From the NCBI GenBank assembly GCA_037367405.1, contig JAZKJV010008882.1:2666001-2730000 (forward strand): a stretch of DNA of 64,000 nt, in the 5' to 3' direction. Shown here in pieces: positions 1 to 9,732 of this stretch; the first letter of the stretch is position 1; the number at the start of each line of letters is the position of its first letter. A model generated the notes under the pieces. The model did not search any database. It saw only the letters and a list, made by a program, of their open reading frames with translations, and was not told the origin of the DNA. The stretch comes from Ottelia alismoides (taxonomy: Eukaryota > Streptophyta > Magnoliopsida > Alismatales > Hydrocharitaceae). Both the position numbers and the translations under genes were made by a program.

Positions 1-583
1 AGCTGAAGTTGCGGAGGGTTGATCCGCCCCCCTTGTAGAGGGCTCCTGGATGCGATGGAGGAGAGAGGGTTGTGCTTGGGTGGCACCACTGGGAGGAACG
101 CATGATGGGGCTCTGCGTTGCTTGAGATGGCTCTGGAGGAAGAGACGAGCGTGCGATGCGGGCTCGCACCGTCAGGAGCAGCACGTGATGTGTCGTCGAG
201 ATGCGTACCGCCGAGATGTGCGCCGACCTTTTATTGGGCCCGCACAAGATGCACCTGGACATGGAGGGCATGCTTCCTGTTGCAACAGAAGGAAGCAGGA
301 GCATCGCACGAAGGTGAACAGAGGTTGTTGCTGCCTAGGGTTTCCCATCGGCAAATCATTTGCTGGAGTTGCCTCCAAGAGGCTCCGTACGAGAAGCAAG
401 GTCACAACCTGGAAGTGCGTGCCTGTGAAAGGATCGCGGCCTGGAGATGATCAGAATGACAACAGAAAACTTCGAAGCAGAACTAGAGCTCCAGAAATTG
501 AACCATGAACTTGATAATCTCGAATCTCAAACAAAACAATAAAGAATATAAAACTCCTCAAGAATCGACATGCTCTGATACCA
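1..583 (-). other. Leader region of a copia-like LTR retrotransposon, no gene recognised
   Basis: This stretch lies just inside a minus-strand LTR (from 584) and starts, in element sense, with a primer-binding site at 571-583 (TGGTATCAGAGCA on the minus strand), which matches the initiator-Met tRNA site of many plant copia elements. Short open frames occur on both strands but none resembles gag or another known protein, so I read this as the untranslated leader. The body of the element would lie to the left of the window. Confidence 0.5.
571..583 (-). other. Primer-binding site, initiator Met tRNA type
   Basis: Minus strand reads TGGTATCAGAGCA immediately after the LTR end ...TTTTCTACA. This is the standard plant copia/Gypsy minus-strand priming site and fixes the element orientation and the LTR edge at 584. 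Confidence 0.75.
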
Positions 584-1172
584 TGTAGAAAATAGAAATG
601 CAGAAGCTAATATCAGAGGAAAAGGATTAAACATTAAGAACAAGGGATTTAATGTGGAACCCTACTGATGCAAACAGAAAAATTCGTAGAGGTAGAAAAT
701 AATTTCAAAGGTGGAAAATGTTTGGTGGAAGAAATTGGAGGGATGGAGAAGGAGAAGAGCATGCCAGTTGCACGAGATTTGGAGATAGAATCGTGAAGAC
801 CACGTTGAGAGAAAGAACAACGAAATAGAGAGATAAGGAGATAAACTCAATTTTCATATCCACTGAACTATTTTTACAATAGACTACCAACCCCTTTATA
901 TGGGAGGGGTAGGAATACAAAAAATAGAAAGGGAATCAAATTTAAAATCTCGCTCGATCCTAATTGACTCTAATTGATTTGAATCAAAACTCAAATCTAC
1001 CTCTATCCTAATTTAACTTTAGTTCGAAATTTAAAATTCAAATTTAAAATTAACTAACTAATTTTGGAGATCACACGCGATCTTTTTTATTTTAATAAAA
1101 TTACAACGACTCGAATAAATGTAAATAAAATTAGACTCTAATTAATAATAAAAACTGAGGCCTTATTTATCA
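584..1172 (-). repeat. Copia-like LTR (5' LTR in element sense); outer edge tentative
   Basis: The inner edge is fixed by the adjacent primer-binding site. In element sense the region holds an A/T-rich U3, a TATA-like box (ATATAAA, plus 895-901), a pyrimidine-rich transcribed part and the terminal CTACA. The outer edge at 1172 is a guess from a TG...CA pairing (TGATAAATAAGG at the start in element sense); no second LTR or target duplication is in the window, so a longer LTR reaching about 1400 (TGTTGGAGTATTGG) is possible. Confidence 0.5.
895..901 (-). promoter_or_regulatory. TATA-like box in the copia LTR
   Basis: Minus strand reads CCCATATAAAGGGG around this site, about 310 bp before the LTR end, which is where an LTR promoter is expected. 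Confidence 0.45.
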
Positions 1173-2340
1173 GTTTCGTGATGCATCACCTACTCCCTAA
1201 GGAGCGGGATGAAACCACGGGAGAACACCTCAAAGGGCCGATGTATGCATTGCACTTTCTCACTGGATACAAGGGGTGAGGGGCTTCTTATATAGCCCTC
1301 ACTGAGTCTCCACATCCCACAACTGGTAGATGTGGGACTAAACTCATGGATGTGTACCCATCTCCCACATAAATGACGCATATAACCAATACTCCAACAG
1401 TTATAGACAAGAATATAGGTCTCTAAGGGGTACACCACACGATGTAGCTGTGCGCCCTTCATAATTTGATCAGCACTCACGAACCCCACCTCCTATCAGA
1501 TACCACCAGCCTTAATATAGCTTCCGCCCACTAAACAGTACATCATCCTTGGAGTCATAGACTTGGGAACATGTCAAGAGCCAATCCCACTCTAAGTTCT
1601 AACCTAAACAATCCAAACAGTTTTCAACCACCTTCCAACTGGCCCTTGTGTCCATGACACCTTATGCAAATCTCGACAACAGAGTGGGAACCCACCTAGT
1701 AACACACGGAGCCTCCGTTGATATCGCACAACACCATCACGTGGGAGTAGACATCTCCATCGGGATTCCTCCCGATGCCTTTGCTTAAGCCAATGACCTG
1801 TGCCGATTACCTCCAACAATCCTCATCCAAGGATCATCCCCTAGTTACCTGTGTAGTTTTTATGGAGATACACAAGGTTTGGGTCCTAATTATATCGGCA
1901 ATGTAGTTAAACTACAGGTTCCCTCCTTCACAGCATGCATCTTCACAAACCATGCATCCTTCCAAAGGTGAAACAAATACCTTAACATTAACATCTGATG
2001 CTCATAACTATCGAACTCTCCCTCCTTAACTTGCCACATCAGAAAGTCATATGATTAATTACAAACTCCTCATTGATGCCCCAGCTTCTAAAACGAAAGC
2101 AAGCAACATGATCTTAATAGTCACAAGCCTACACTACCCCCTCCACACACACACAATGAAAGCAAATGTATCCCTTCACCACCACATGTTCCATCAGACT
2201 CACACCTTCATGTCACGAGCTATGCACAACCCTCCCTGATCCGAGCCTTTGACACCATCTCCACACATCTTCCTCCAACTCACCCTCACCCCTCTCCAAC
2301 AGACGAGATCCCTTGTCTCCCTCTTGTCTCCTTCCTTCGC
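1173..2340. other. Non-coding stretch, possibly a further LTR-like insertion
   Basis: No protein is recognisable on either strand. On the minus strand a TATA-like CTATATAAG lies at plus 1287-1295 about 100 bp downstream of TGTTGGAGTATTGG (plus about 1387-1400), an arrangement like the U3 of an LTR. The rest (1500-2340) is C-rich on the plus strand with no open frame of note. It separates the UPM1 exons from whatever lies left of the window. Confidence 0.3.
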
Positions 2341-2448
2341 TCTCCCCTCTCGTTTACAAGAATGCAGATGACCTTAAAATTGAACCAAAATCAAGAAGCA
2401 AAGTACAAAGTAAATAAAATAAGAAGATTGATCATATATAGAGCAAAC
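2341..2448 (-). other. Start of the UPM1 intron downstream of the second exon
   Basis: AT-rich, no coding signal. Begins on the minus strand with the donor GTTTGC at 2448. The next UPM1 exon (expected to continue with a serine codon and a VRFLTGH-like motif) is not found down to position 1. Confidence 0.45.
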
Positions 2449-2662
2449 CTATTAGCAATACCGCGATGGGTTAGAGGGATGCCCAGCTCTGCAGCAATCC
2501 CAGATGCCGAAATTATTCCTACGGTTCAAGAAACGGAGTAATTTTAGAAGATATTCTATTACAAAGGCACTAAACAAAGAGAGGGACCTTACCTGGAATT
2601 ATTTTAACTTGTATTCCTTTTTGTTGTAGAAAATCCATCTCTTCTCCACCTCTGCCAAATAC
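2449..2662 (-). CDS. UPM1: Uroporphyrinogen-III C-methyltransferase (SUMT), two internal exons only
   Basis: This enzyme uses S-adenosyl-methionine to methylate uroporphyrinogen III to precorrin-2, the first step to siroheme, in plastids. Two adjacent 70-bp exons are visible on the minus strand. Exon 2662-2593 encodes VFGRGGEEMDFLQQKGIQVK followed by IIP, and exon 2518-2449 encodes ISASGIAAELGIPLTHRG followed by IAN. The intron 2592-2519 (74 bp) has GTAAGG at the donor and TAG at the acceptor, and the split glycine codon (G|GA) joins in frame. The second exon ends in AG before GTTTGC, as expected if a serine codon continues. The GRGGEE and ASGIAAELGIPLTHRG blocks are highly characteristic of the SUMT/CobA family. 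Neither exon contains a stop. Upstream and downstream exons are not in the window: the flanks are transposons. It could be part of a live gene with very large introns or a stranded fragment. Confidence 0.85.
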
Positions 2663-2666
2663 CTAA

Positions 2667-3041
2667 GAGTACGTTTGGTTGGTGGGTTTTCTGAGGGTTA
2701 TCTGGGGGTGGGTAAACCGTTTTTGTTTTAGTGTATTTGGTTGGTGGGGTAAGGGTTGGGAGTGTTTGTGTGATGTGATTGTATTGGAATTTGAAAAAGT
2801 TGGTAGTTATTATGATATGATTGTATTGAAATTTGAAAAAGTAGGTGGTTGTTGTGATGTGATTGTATTAAAGTTTGGAATATTGAGTAGAAGTTGAGTA
2901 TTTTATGATTTTTATATGATATGATGGTATAATATATATTTTTTTATGGAAAGTGAGTGGACCCCACTAGTGGGTTAGAAATGGGGGTTTTGGGGGGTTA
3001 CCCACCCAAAGTGGGGGGTAACCCCCAATCCGAACGCACCC
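2667..3041. mobile_element. Tourist-like (PIF/Harbinger) MITE, 375 bp
   Basis: Terminal inverted repeats GAGTACGTTTGGTTGG (left) and GGGTGCGTTCGGATTGG (right, reverse complement) are flanked by the 3-bp target duplication TAA (2664-2666 and 3042-3044). No coding capacity. The G/T-rich interior contains two or three degenerate copies of a roughly 45-bp unit (ATTGTATT.AA.TTTG.AA.A.GT) near 2775-2885. It abuts the 3' splice site of the UPM1 exon at 2662. Confidence 0.8.
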
Positions 3042-3044
3042 TAA

Positions 3045-3179
3045 AAGAAATATCCATCATTCATAAATCTAAACTTGGACTAGACATTTTAGTGGTAGCC
3101 CAGTAAGCCATACTACGAGTTGCAAAGGAAGTGCAATAATACAAAGAAAGAAAAATGCAAGCTAAACATGGGGTAATAT
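3045..3179. other. UPM1 intron sequence between MITE and hAT element
   Basis: No coding signal. On the minus strand it ends in the pyrimidine-rich ATTTCTTTTA that would have preceded the original splice acceptor before the MITE inserted. Confidence 0.5.
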
Positions 3180-3973
3180 TAGGGATGAAAACGGATACGG
3201 ATATATCCGAATATCCGCTTACCGTATTCGAAAAATTACTGGATACGGATATCCGTATCCGAATATTAATCGAATACGGATCGGATATGGATATAGGTTG
3301 TAAAAATTTTCCGAATATGGATACGGATATGGTAATGGCTTGAATATCCGGATTCGGATCCGGATATCCGAATACAATATTTAATATTATTTTATATATT
3401 AGTTAATATAATATAAGCTACAACCCTATGCTCCTATATTAGTATTATACATTATATAATACAATATATTAACAATATTAATAAATTTCTATTTCATTGA
3501 ATATGAGCGCGAACAGAATTTATGAAATCCTATCCCCTTTTTGCTTTCGATCAAGAATACATGTCACATCGACACTCTCTTTTGTCATGATGCAACTTAT
3601 CTATATTTCATTGTTATTTTTAAAATCATTATGAACTTTGATAAAAAAATCAATTCATATTCGTATGTGGTTTTTATTCAATCCGTATCCGGATTCCATG
3701 CTTATTGGATCCATATTGGGATTTCACTCTTTATCCGATTCATATTTGGATTAGTTCTTTATTCGATCCGTATTTGGATCCGCTCTTTATTCGATCCGTA
3801 TTCGGATTCAATAAATATCCGATTCGGATCCGTATTTGTATTTTTACGGATATGGTTTACATAATGCATATCCGAATGATATCTGTATCCGTATTCGTAT
3901 TCGATAGAGATGAAGCGAATATGGATATGGAAATAGGCATATCCGATCCGAATCCTATCCGTTTTCATCCCTA
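3180..3973. mobile_element. Non-autonomous hAT-type transposon, 794 bp
   Basis: Terminal inverted repeats TAGGGATGAAAACGGATA (left) and the same word at the right end in reverse complement (imperfect after about 18 bp) are flanked by a perfect 8-bp target duplication GGTAATAT (3172-3179 and 3974-3981), diagnostic of hAT insertion. There is no transposase. Both subterminal regions are packed with GGATA/TATCC words (GATACGGATA, GGATATCCG) that form local palindromes; the middle (3370-3680) is plain AT-rich DNA. Confidence 0.85.
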
Positions 3974-3981
3974 GGTAATAT

Positions 3982-4317
3982 ACTTTAGTCACCAATGCTG
4001 GTCATGTTACTTGGCTGGCACAGGACTGTGCTGGCCTTTTTCGAATATTGCTTAATTTCAGTTATCTTTCATGGGAAAAAACTTCATTTCAGAGTCGCAT
4101 GTTATTTGGTTCGATTTACTAAAAAAGGATATTTATCTTCTTCTCTGCTAATTAAAGACTAGGATTAGTTTTTTTTCATTGGAATGGAATCGAATGCATT
4201 GTATATCTTGAGGATAAGGGAGTTTTAGTTATGGGATATGGGATGAAACCTAGGGACAACTATTTCACCTTCCTTATTTCACCCCAACTATTCATTCGCT
4301 TTATCCCTCTTCCTTTA
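3982..4317. other. Non-coding DNA between hAT and LINE insertions
   Basis: I see no exon, no inverted repeats and no open frame. It is probably more of the UPM1 intron or upstream flank; the matching continuation on the far side of the LINE starts at 8056. Confidence 0.4.
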
Positions 4318-4439
4318 AACAATTATTATCATTTTTTTAATAGGAAAAAGGGGAAGCCCTCCCAAGGCGGGAGTCACCACACCAGAGTATTCATTAATTA
4401 ATGAAAGGGTATATCAGTTGGATATCCAGACATTGTACA

Positions 4440-7070
4440 AAGCATTACAGTGCGCTAGTACATTTTCACAGTAAAACCGCTGCCCCTTGAAAGTGATATC
4501 ATTCCTACCAAGCCAAATAGCCCAAAGTGCGGCAAAGGGCCTGGAGACATCACCGGAGGACCCAAGCCCCACCGCTCGAATAGATCTCCAAAATTGTACC
4601 ATGCCGGATGCCTGGACCTACGCCAGCCCCAAAGATTCCCACGCATTTGCCGAAGACCTGCATCCGAAGAAAATGTGTTCTGCATCCTCGACGTCCTCCT
4701 CGCATCTGTCACACTTCAAATCCGTCACACCCAACAATCTACTCCTTCTCACTTTGACACATATACGGTCTCTCCTGAGACACCAAAGGAACACCTTAAC
4801 CCGAGTAGGAATCTTAGCCGCCCAAATCACCTTCAAGTCCGCACATAGATCTTCGCCGTGCTCCACTACACCACCACACAACTTCCGATATGCAATCTTT
4901 ATCGAGAACTTACCATCTGCCCAATCAAAATGATCTGGCTCGCCAGACATCTCCCCAACAGGGGGAATCTCCGATAGCAACCGCAGAAATTCCTCCAGTC
5001 TCTGATCCGAGAGAACCGCAAGGAACCTCGGAGCCCACGACCCAGAGTCGGCCACCTCCGCCACCCGCGCCCCCTTGTCAAAGGCTAAAGCCATCAACCT
5101 AGGGAAGCGTTGGGCCAACGCCCCCTCCCCCGTCCAGTTATCCTGCCAAAATCGGAAACTAAGACCATTCCCCAACCTCAACCGAAGGAAAGGCCTGAGC
5201 CCCGGAAGCACGGCACAGATCCCAATCCACAACGAAGACTCATGACGTTTCCTTGCAGCCACCAACTCCCTTGTGACACCATAGATCTCCCTCAGCAGCC
5301 GTAAAACCAACGAGTCAGATGAACCCCAAATGCGCACCACCCATTTAGCTAATAAGGCTTTGTTCATTAATTCCACATCCCGGACTCCAAGACTCCCTCA
5401 GAAACATGTACAACAAGATCCTTCCAAGCAACCAGGTGCAACCCCCTCGTTGCCTGCCTCCCATCTGACCAGAAAAAAGATCTCATCAAAGCCTCCACCA
5501 CCTTCCTTCTAACCCCAACAGACATTAATCTCATCGAGAAGAAAAACACCGGAATGGCTGAAAGAATGTTCTTCAGCAAGGTAAGCTTCCAGGAAGATCA
5601 GCATGTCGCCCGCATACTGCAACACCGGAATGGAGATGTCCCCCAACCTGAATCCCACACACCAACTCTCCTCAACCGCCCTCTGAAACAAAACCGCAAG
5701 ACAATCCGCTACCAACACAAAAGGCAGGGGAGCTAGGGGGCAGCCCTGACGCACCCCCCTCTACGGTTGGAACCATCCTCCCTCCGGCCTTCCATTGACC
5801 AACACAAAGCACGAGCTAGTAGTGACACATCTCTTGACCCAACCAATCCATTCATCCAGAAATCCCCTTTTCTGCAGTGTTGTCCACAGGAATTTCCAAC
5901 TGACACAATCGTAGGCCTTGGCGTAATCAATCTTCCAAACAACACCTTTCTTTCTAGACCTCTTCCACTCACGACAGACTTCCGAAGCGGTGACGATTCC
6001 ATCCGACATACAACGTCCAGGAATGAACGCAGATTGTGTCGGTAAGACGACGGAGGACAACACAGCTCTAAGCCTGCTCACAAGCACCTTGGCAACAATG
6101 AGATAAATGTCATTTGATATAGAAATAGGCTTGTAATCCCCAGCCCTACTGGGGTCTCTTTCTTCGGCAGCAAAAATATCAAAGCCTTGTTAACTTTTTA
6201 AAACCCATGTTACTACTCCTGAATTCATTCAGAACCTCCAAAATGTCACCCTTCAGCAGGTCCCGAAACTTCCGGTAAAAGGATATAGAGAAGCCATCCG
6301 GGCTAGGAGTCCCGTCCACATTCAGATCCCAAACAACTCTGCGCACCTCTTCCTCTGTAAAATCGGCCATTAACGAATATGTCTGGGGTCCACTCAAAAA
6401 CCCCACCCCCCGGCCCGTCCGGCCCCAGCCACTCTCCTCCGTCACTCTCCTTGAAGCCCTCACAAAGTGCTCCTGCAAGGCGACTCCAATGTTCCTCTCG
6501 TCCGATACCCTCTGGCCCCCCACCTCCATCTCATGCAAGAAACTCCTTCTCCTCCTTCCGGACGCCACAGAATGGAAGAAACATGTGTTCGCATCGCCTT
6601 CCCTTAGCCACTTCTGCCTCGATCTCTGTCGCCAATGAACCTCTTCTTTCCTGTCCTCCAAATACACTGCCTCCAACCACGCTGCTCTCTCCTCCACCTC
6701 CGTCGGAGTCAGCCCCCGATCATCATCAAGCCCATCTAACCTGCTTATCCCAGCCTATGCCTCGGTCTTGACGGCCCTCCGCCTCCGGGCGACATCCTTC
6801 CCATACACCAACAACAACCGCCTTAGGGAATCCAGCTTGGCCGCAAATCGCGACACCGCCAAACCTGTCACCACAAACGCCCGCCAATGATCAATCACCA
6901 GGTCCCGGAAACCCTCCTCCAACAGTCACTTCTTCTCAAATCGAAAGGAAAACCGAGCCAAGCATTCCTCTCCAGAGTACCAAAGAACAGGTGTGTGATC
7001 AGAGAGCGTCCTTGGAAGAGGATGCCTTTGACATGAGACCCACATCTGATGTCACCAAGAAAAGCGCCCC
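4440..7070 (-). pseudogene. LINE ORF2 remnant: endonuclease end, reverse transcriptase, zf-RVT
   Basis: Reading the minus strand from 7070: the end of an AP-type endonuclease (LPRTLSDHTPVL, about 7000), a linker typical of plant L1 elements (WLREGDANTCFFHSVASGRR, about 6600; DGTPSPDGFSISFYRKF, about 6300), RT fingers and palm (FIPGRCMSDGIVTASE and DYAKAYDCVSW, 6030-5880; QGCPLAP, about 5745) and the palm active site at 5605-5616, which reads YAGD instead of YADD. The C-terminal zinc-binding domain (CDRCEEDVEDAEHIFFGC, about 4700) follows. Frames change at about 5500, 5740, 6090-6180, 6700 and 7000 and stops occur, so the element is dead. The ORF would act in target-primed reverse transcription in the nucleus. 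Confidence 0.85.
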
Positions 7071-7084
7071 CTCGCCACCTCCTT

Positions 7085-8040
7085 CACCGATCAACACGTT
7101 TGCATCGAGAGTAGCCATTGGACAACACCTCCGCGAATGACCAAAACAATGACACGAGAAGCAGCGCATGGGCTCTCAACACGCCAGCGCCTAATGATCC
7201 AGTCCACCACAACGGAAACAACCTCGACCGAACGGGGAGAGCGGAGGTGATCCGCGCCCTATACCAGAGTATCCTCCTCCGATGCCCTTCCACCAGTCGC
7301 CACCCCTCTCTCGATTCCGCACCCTCCATCAACTCGACCTATACCAGAGTTAAGTCTGTTGTGCTTTGTTCGTTTGATTGCAACACGATATCAGACCATC
7401 TTCTCTGTAATTCGGTACTCCCCTGCTCGATCACGACTCTCCCCTTTAGGAACTACGACGCTGCCTGGGCTGCTGCCTCCCGCTTGCTCGTGTCTTGGTC
7501 GTCGTTGTGCCCAGTTGTGAACTCATCGCCGCCGATGCAACCACCTATCTCAGAACTAGTGCGCCACTACCCAGATCTAGGGCTTCACGGCCTTGGGTGT
7601 GCCGCCTTAGGCTCCAGAACCTCTCCCGTTCGAAGCCCTGCTCGAAACCTCCAACCTCGAAGCCTCCTCTTCACGGCTTCCTCGGGTGCGTCACCACCCA
7701 GATTCAAGGCTTCAAAGCCCCTGCTGCGTGTATCGGCTTCCCGTTCGGCTGAGAGTATCGCCTCAAAGCCCCTGCTGAGAATATCGCCTCAAAGCCCCTG
7801 CTGAGAGTACCGCCTCAAAGCCCCTTCGATTGTGAGAAGATGCAGAGGATAATGCGACTCCCAAGGTCGACCGTCCCTCGGAAGAATCGGAGGAATCGTA
7901 TGTCGCGGCGTGTCGGAGATGGGCGGGGTTTCCTCCGACGCGAGCCTAGGGTTTCCTCCGACCGACCTAGACGATACCAAAGCGCACGTCTGATCTCATC
8001 TCCCATACATATGGTGCACAACCAAATACTCCAACACTCC
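7085..8040. other. Non-LINE segment carried at the 5' end of the LINE insertion
   Basis: Lies inside the LINE target duplication but does not match the expected upstream endonuclease. The plus strand is open from 7118 to 7804, but the composition is low-complexity and no domain is seen. Near 7383 the plus strand reads ATATCAGACC after GCAACA, weakly like a tRNA primer site. The minus strand begins at 8040 with a GGAGTGTTGGAGTATTTGG run similar to the U3-like start at about 1400. It may be another transcript joined to the LINE by template switching. Confidence 0.45.
7761..7824. repeat. 26-bp tandem repeat, about 2.5 copies
   Basis: Two full units (7761-7786 and 7787-7812) begin CCTCAAAGCCCCTGCTGAGA and differ at two positions; a third copy stops after 12 bp. 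A more diverged copy precedes them near 7709-7760. Confidence 0.8.
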
Positions 8041-8055
8041 AACAATTATTATCAT

Positions 8056-8940
8056 TATCCCCAAATTAGACTACCTATTCCACAATAACCACCACTTGTT
8101 ACATTAGCTACCACTTATAACATTTTCCAAAGAACAACTAAACAAAGAATAGGAATACCACACCCTTATCCCACTTTTACCTTATCAAATAATATTCCAC
8201 CAAAGAAACATGTGTCGGAAATAAAACTCTCCTTATCCCTTGACCCAAATGGACCTTAAATACTAAAATATGGAATATGTATGGAAAAGTTTAAAATTCC
8301 TTCCCATTTGCATTTTCTCCTACTACAAAACCTTGACTAGAGATCGATGCCCATTATATCTTTTACATATCATGGTTATACCTTCCTGAAGTGGCATTAT
8401 ATAATTCACATACCAGTCGTCAATTTGCCTTGTCGCCCACTGAAATGCCCAATTTGTTGTTGCATTTTTATTATGCTCGAAACATACTTGAAAAAAGACT
8501 AGGTATCAATCAAATCAGGTATGCACAGATATTCAAATGATAAGAACGGGTACAGAAGACAGGAGGACGATATAAAAAATTACAAATTGATATCCATCGC
8601 AGATATCTCGGGAATATCAATTAATATTTTCACATATAGTTAAGCCCATGTTGAGTTAGAAAAGACATCTCTAAATATATCTCTGTGTCATACGAGACAC
8701 CTTGAGGAGAGTGGCTCTTTATAGTACGTAGGCCTTGAATAAAGCAAAAGTACCTTAGACTCCAAAAAATAGATCGCCGATGACTTCATATATATATCGT
8801 AAGTCTCTATCCTACGGACAATTCAAAAAGAAACATGTGCAAGACTCCCTTCCCCATTAATTTGATCCATTTTTTATTGAATTTGGTGGAACAATATAAT
8901 TGGAGCTCGCTTGTTCCTGTTATCTTTTTCGTTAGTTTCT
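8056..8940. other. Non-coding AT-rich DNA between LINE and element A
   Basis: No open frame longer than about 45 codons, no LTR edge and no inverted repeat that I can support. It continues the pre-insertion DNA from 4317. The join to the reverse-transcriptase sequence of element A near 8941 is abrupt, which suggests a deletion or illegitimate recombination. Confidence 0.4.
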
Positions 8941-9732
8941 AATATAAATAAATACCCGCTACCCCACATCGATGATTTGTTTGATCAATTGCAGGGAGCA
9001 ACAATCTTCTCAAAAATTGATCTTCGTACCGGTTATCATCAACTCCGTATAAAAGAGGAAAATATACTGAAGACGACATTTAGAACAAGATATGACCATT
9101 ATGAATTCTCGGTCATGCCATTTGGTCTTACTAATGCACCTGCAACCTTTATGGAACTAATGAATACGGTATTTCGAGAATACCTTGACAAGTTTGTCAT
9201 CGTATTTGTGGATGATATTTTAATATACTCATCTAATCCGGAACGACACCAAGTGCACTTGCAGATTGTGTTGAAAAACTTGTGACAACACAGACTTTAC
9301 GCAAAATTTTCTAAGTGTGATTTTTGTCTGGATAAAGTTGCATTCCTTGGTCATGTGTCTACAAGGATGGCATTGAGGTAGATCCAACTAAGGTAGAAGT
9401 TGTGATGAATTGGAGTCAACCTAAAAATGTTTATAAGATCCATAGCTTCATTGGCTTGGCCGGATACTATGAGCGATTCATTCAGAATTTTTTAAGGATC
9501 TCACTACCATTAACAAAGCTCACCAGAAAGGATGTGAAGTTTGTATGATCTGAGGAGTGTGAATGGAGTTTTCAGGAATTGAAGTAGAAATTGACTACGA
9601 CTTCAATCTTGGCTTTATCGTCAGGTAGTGGAGGATTCGTGGTGTATATAGATGCATCAGACACGAGACTCGGGGTTGTCCTTATGCAGAATAAGAAATT
9701 CATTGCTTATGCCTCATGGCAACTAAAACAAT
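8941..9732 (+). pseudogene. Element A, first half: Gypsy (Tekay/Del-like) RT and start of RNase H
   Basis: Reverse transcriptase of a plant Ty3/Gypsy polyprotein, entering abruptly at [16 protein letters not shown] with no upstream gag, protease or RT fingers. Visible motifs are [24 protein letters not shown] and the catalytic [10 protein letters not shown] (Asp pair 9211-9216). After about 9285 there are stops and frameshifts through the thumb and connection region. The RNase H start (VYIDASDTRLGVVLMQ, about 9640-9690) follows, ending at YASWQLKQ where element B cuts in. The reading resumes at 53622 with [20 protein letters not shown], exactly the next conserved residues of RNase H, so both pieces are one element. 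Confidence 0.9.

Larger units (their letters stand above)
4333..8040 (-). mobile_element. L1-type LINE insertion, 5'-truncated, with a foreign 5' part
   Basis: A perfect 15-bp target duplication, aacaattattatcat, flanks the insertion at 4318-4332 and 8041-8055. The element lies on the minus strand: its 3' end is at 4333, where an A-tract on the minus strand meets the duplication. From there it carries the zf-RVT C-terminus, reverse transcriptase, linker and the last part of the endonuclease up to about 7080. The remaining 950 bp (7085-8040) inside the same duplication does not read as LINE protein. Target-primed reverse transcription with 5' truncation explains the layout. Confidence 0.85.

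Noticed and set aside
50..508. Open frames at the left edge
   Set aside because: They lie in the leader next to a primer-binding site, overlap each other in several frames and show no gag features.
7118..7804. 228-codon plus-strand frame beside the LINE
   Set aside because: Ser/Pro/Arg-rich, includes the 26-bp tandem repeats, and no family resemblance. Treated as non-coding cargo.
4085..8290. A MITE surrounding the LINE (TATTTGGTTCG against CCATTTGGGTC ends)
   Set aside because: The supposed inverted repeats match over too few bases and no target duplication is visible.
8310..8460. Open minus-strand stretch of about 43 codons (WAFQWATRQIDDWYV...) as a possible exon
   Set aside because: Too short, no splice signals I trust and no family match; chance is a sufficient explanation.
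8911..8940. Met at 8911 as the start of a protein
   Set aside because: The conserved RT sequence begins only near 8944; the upstream residues are unrelated flank and the element is truncated.
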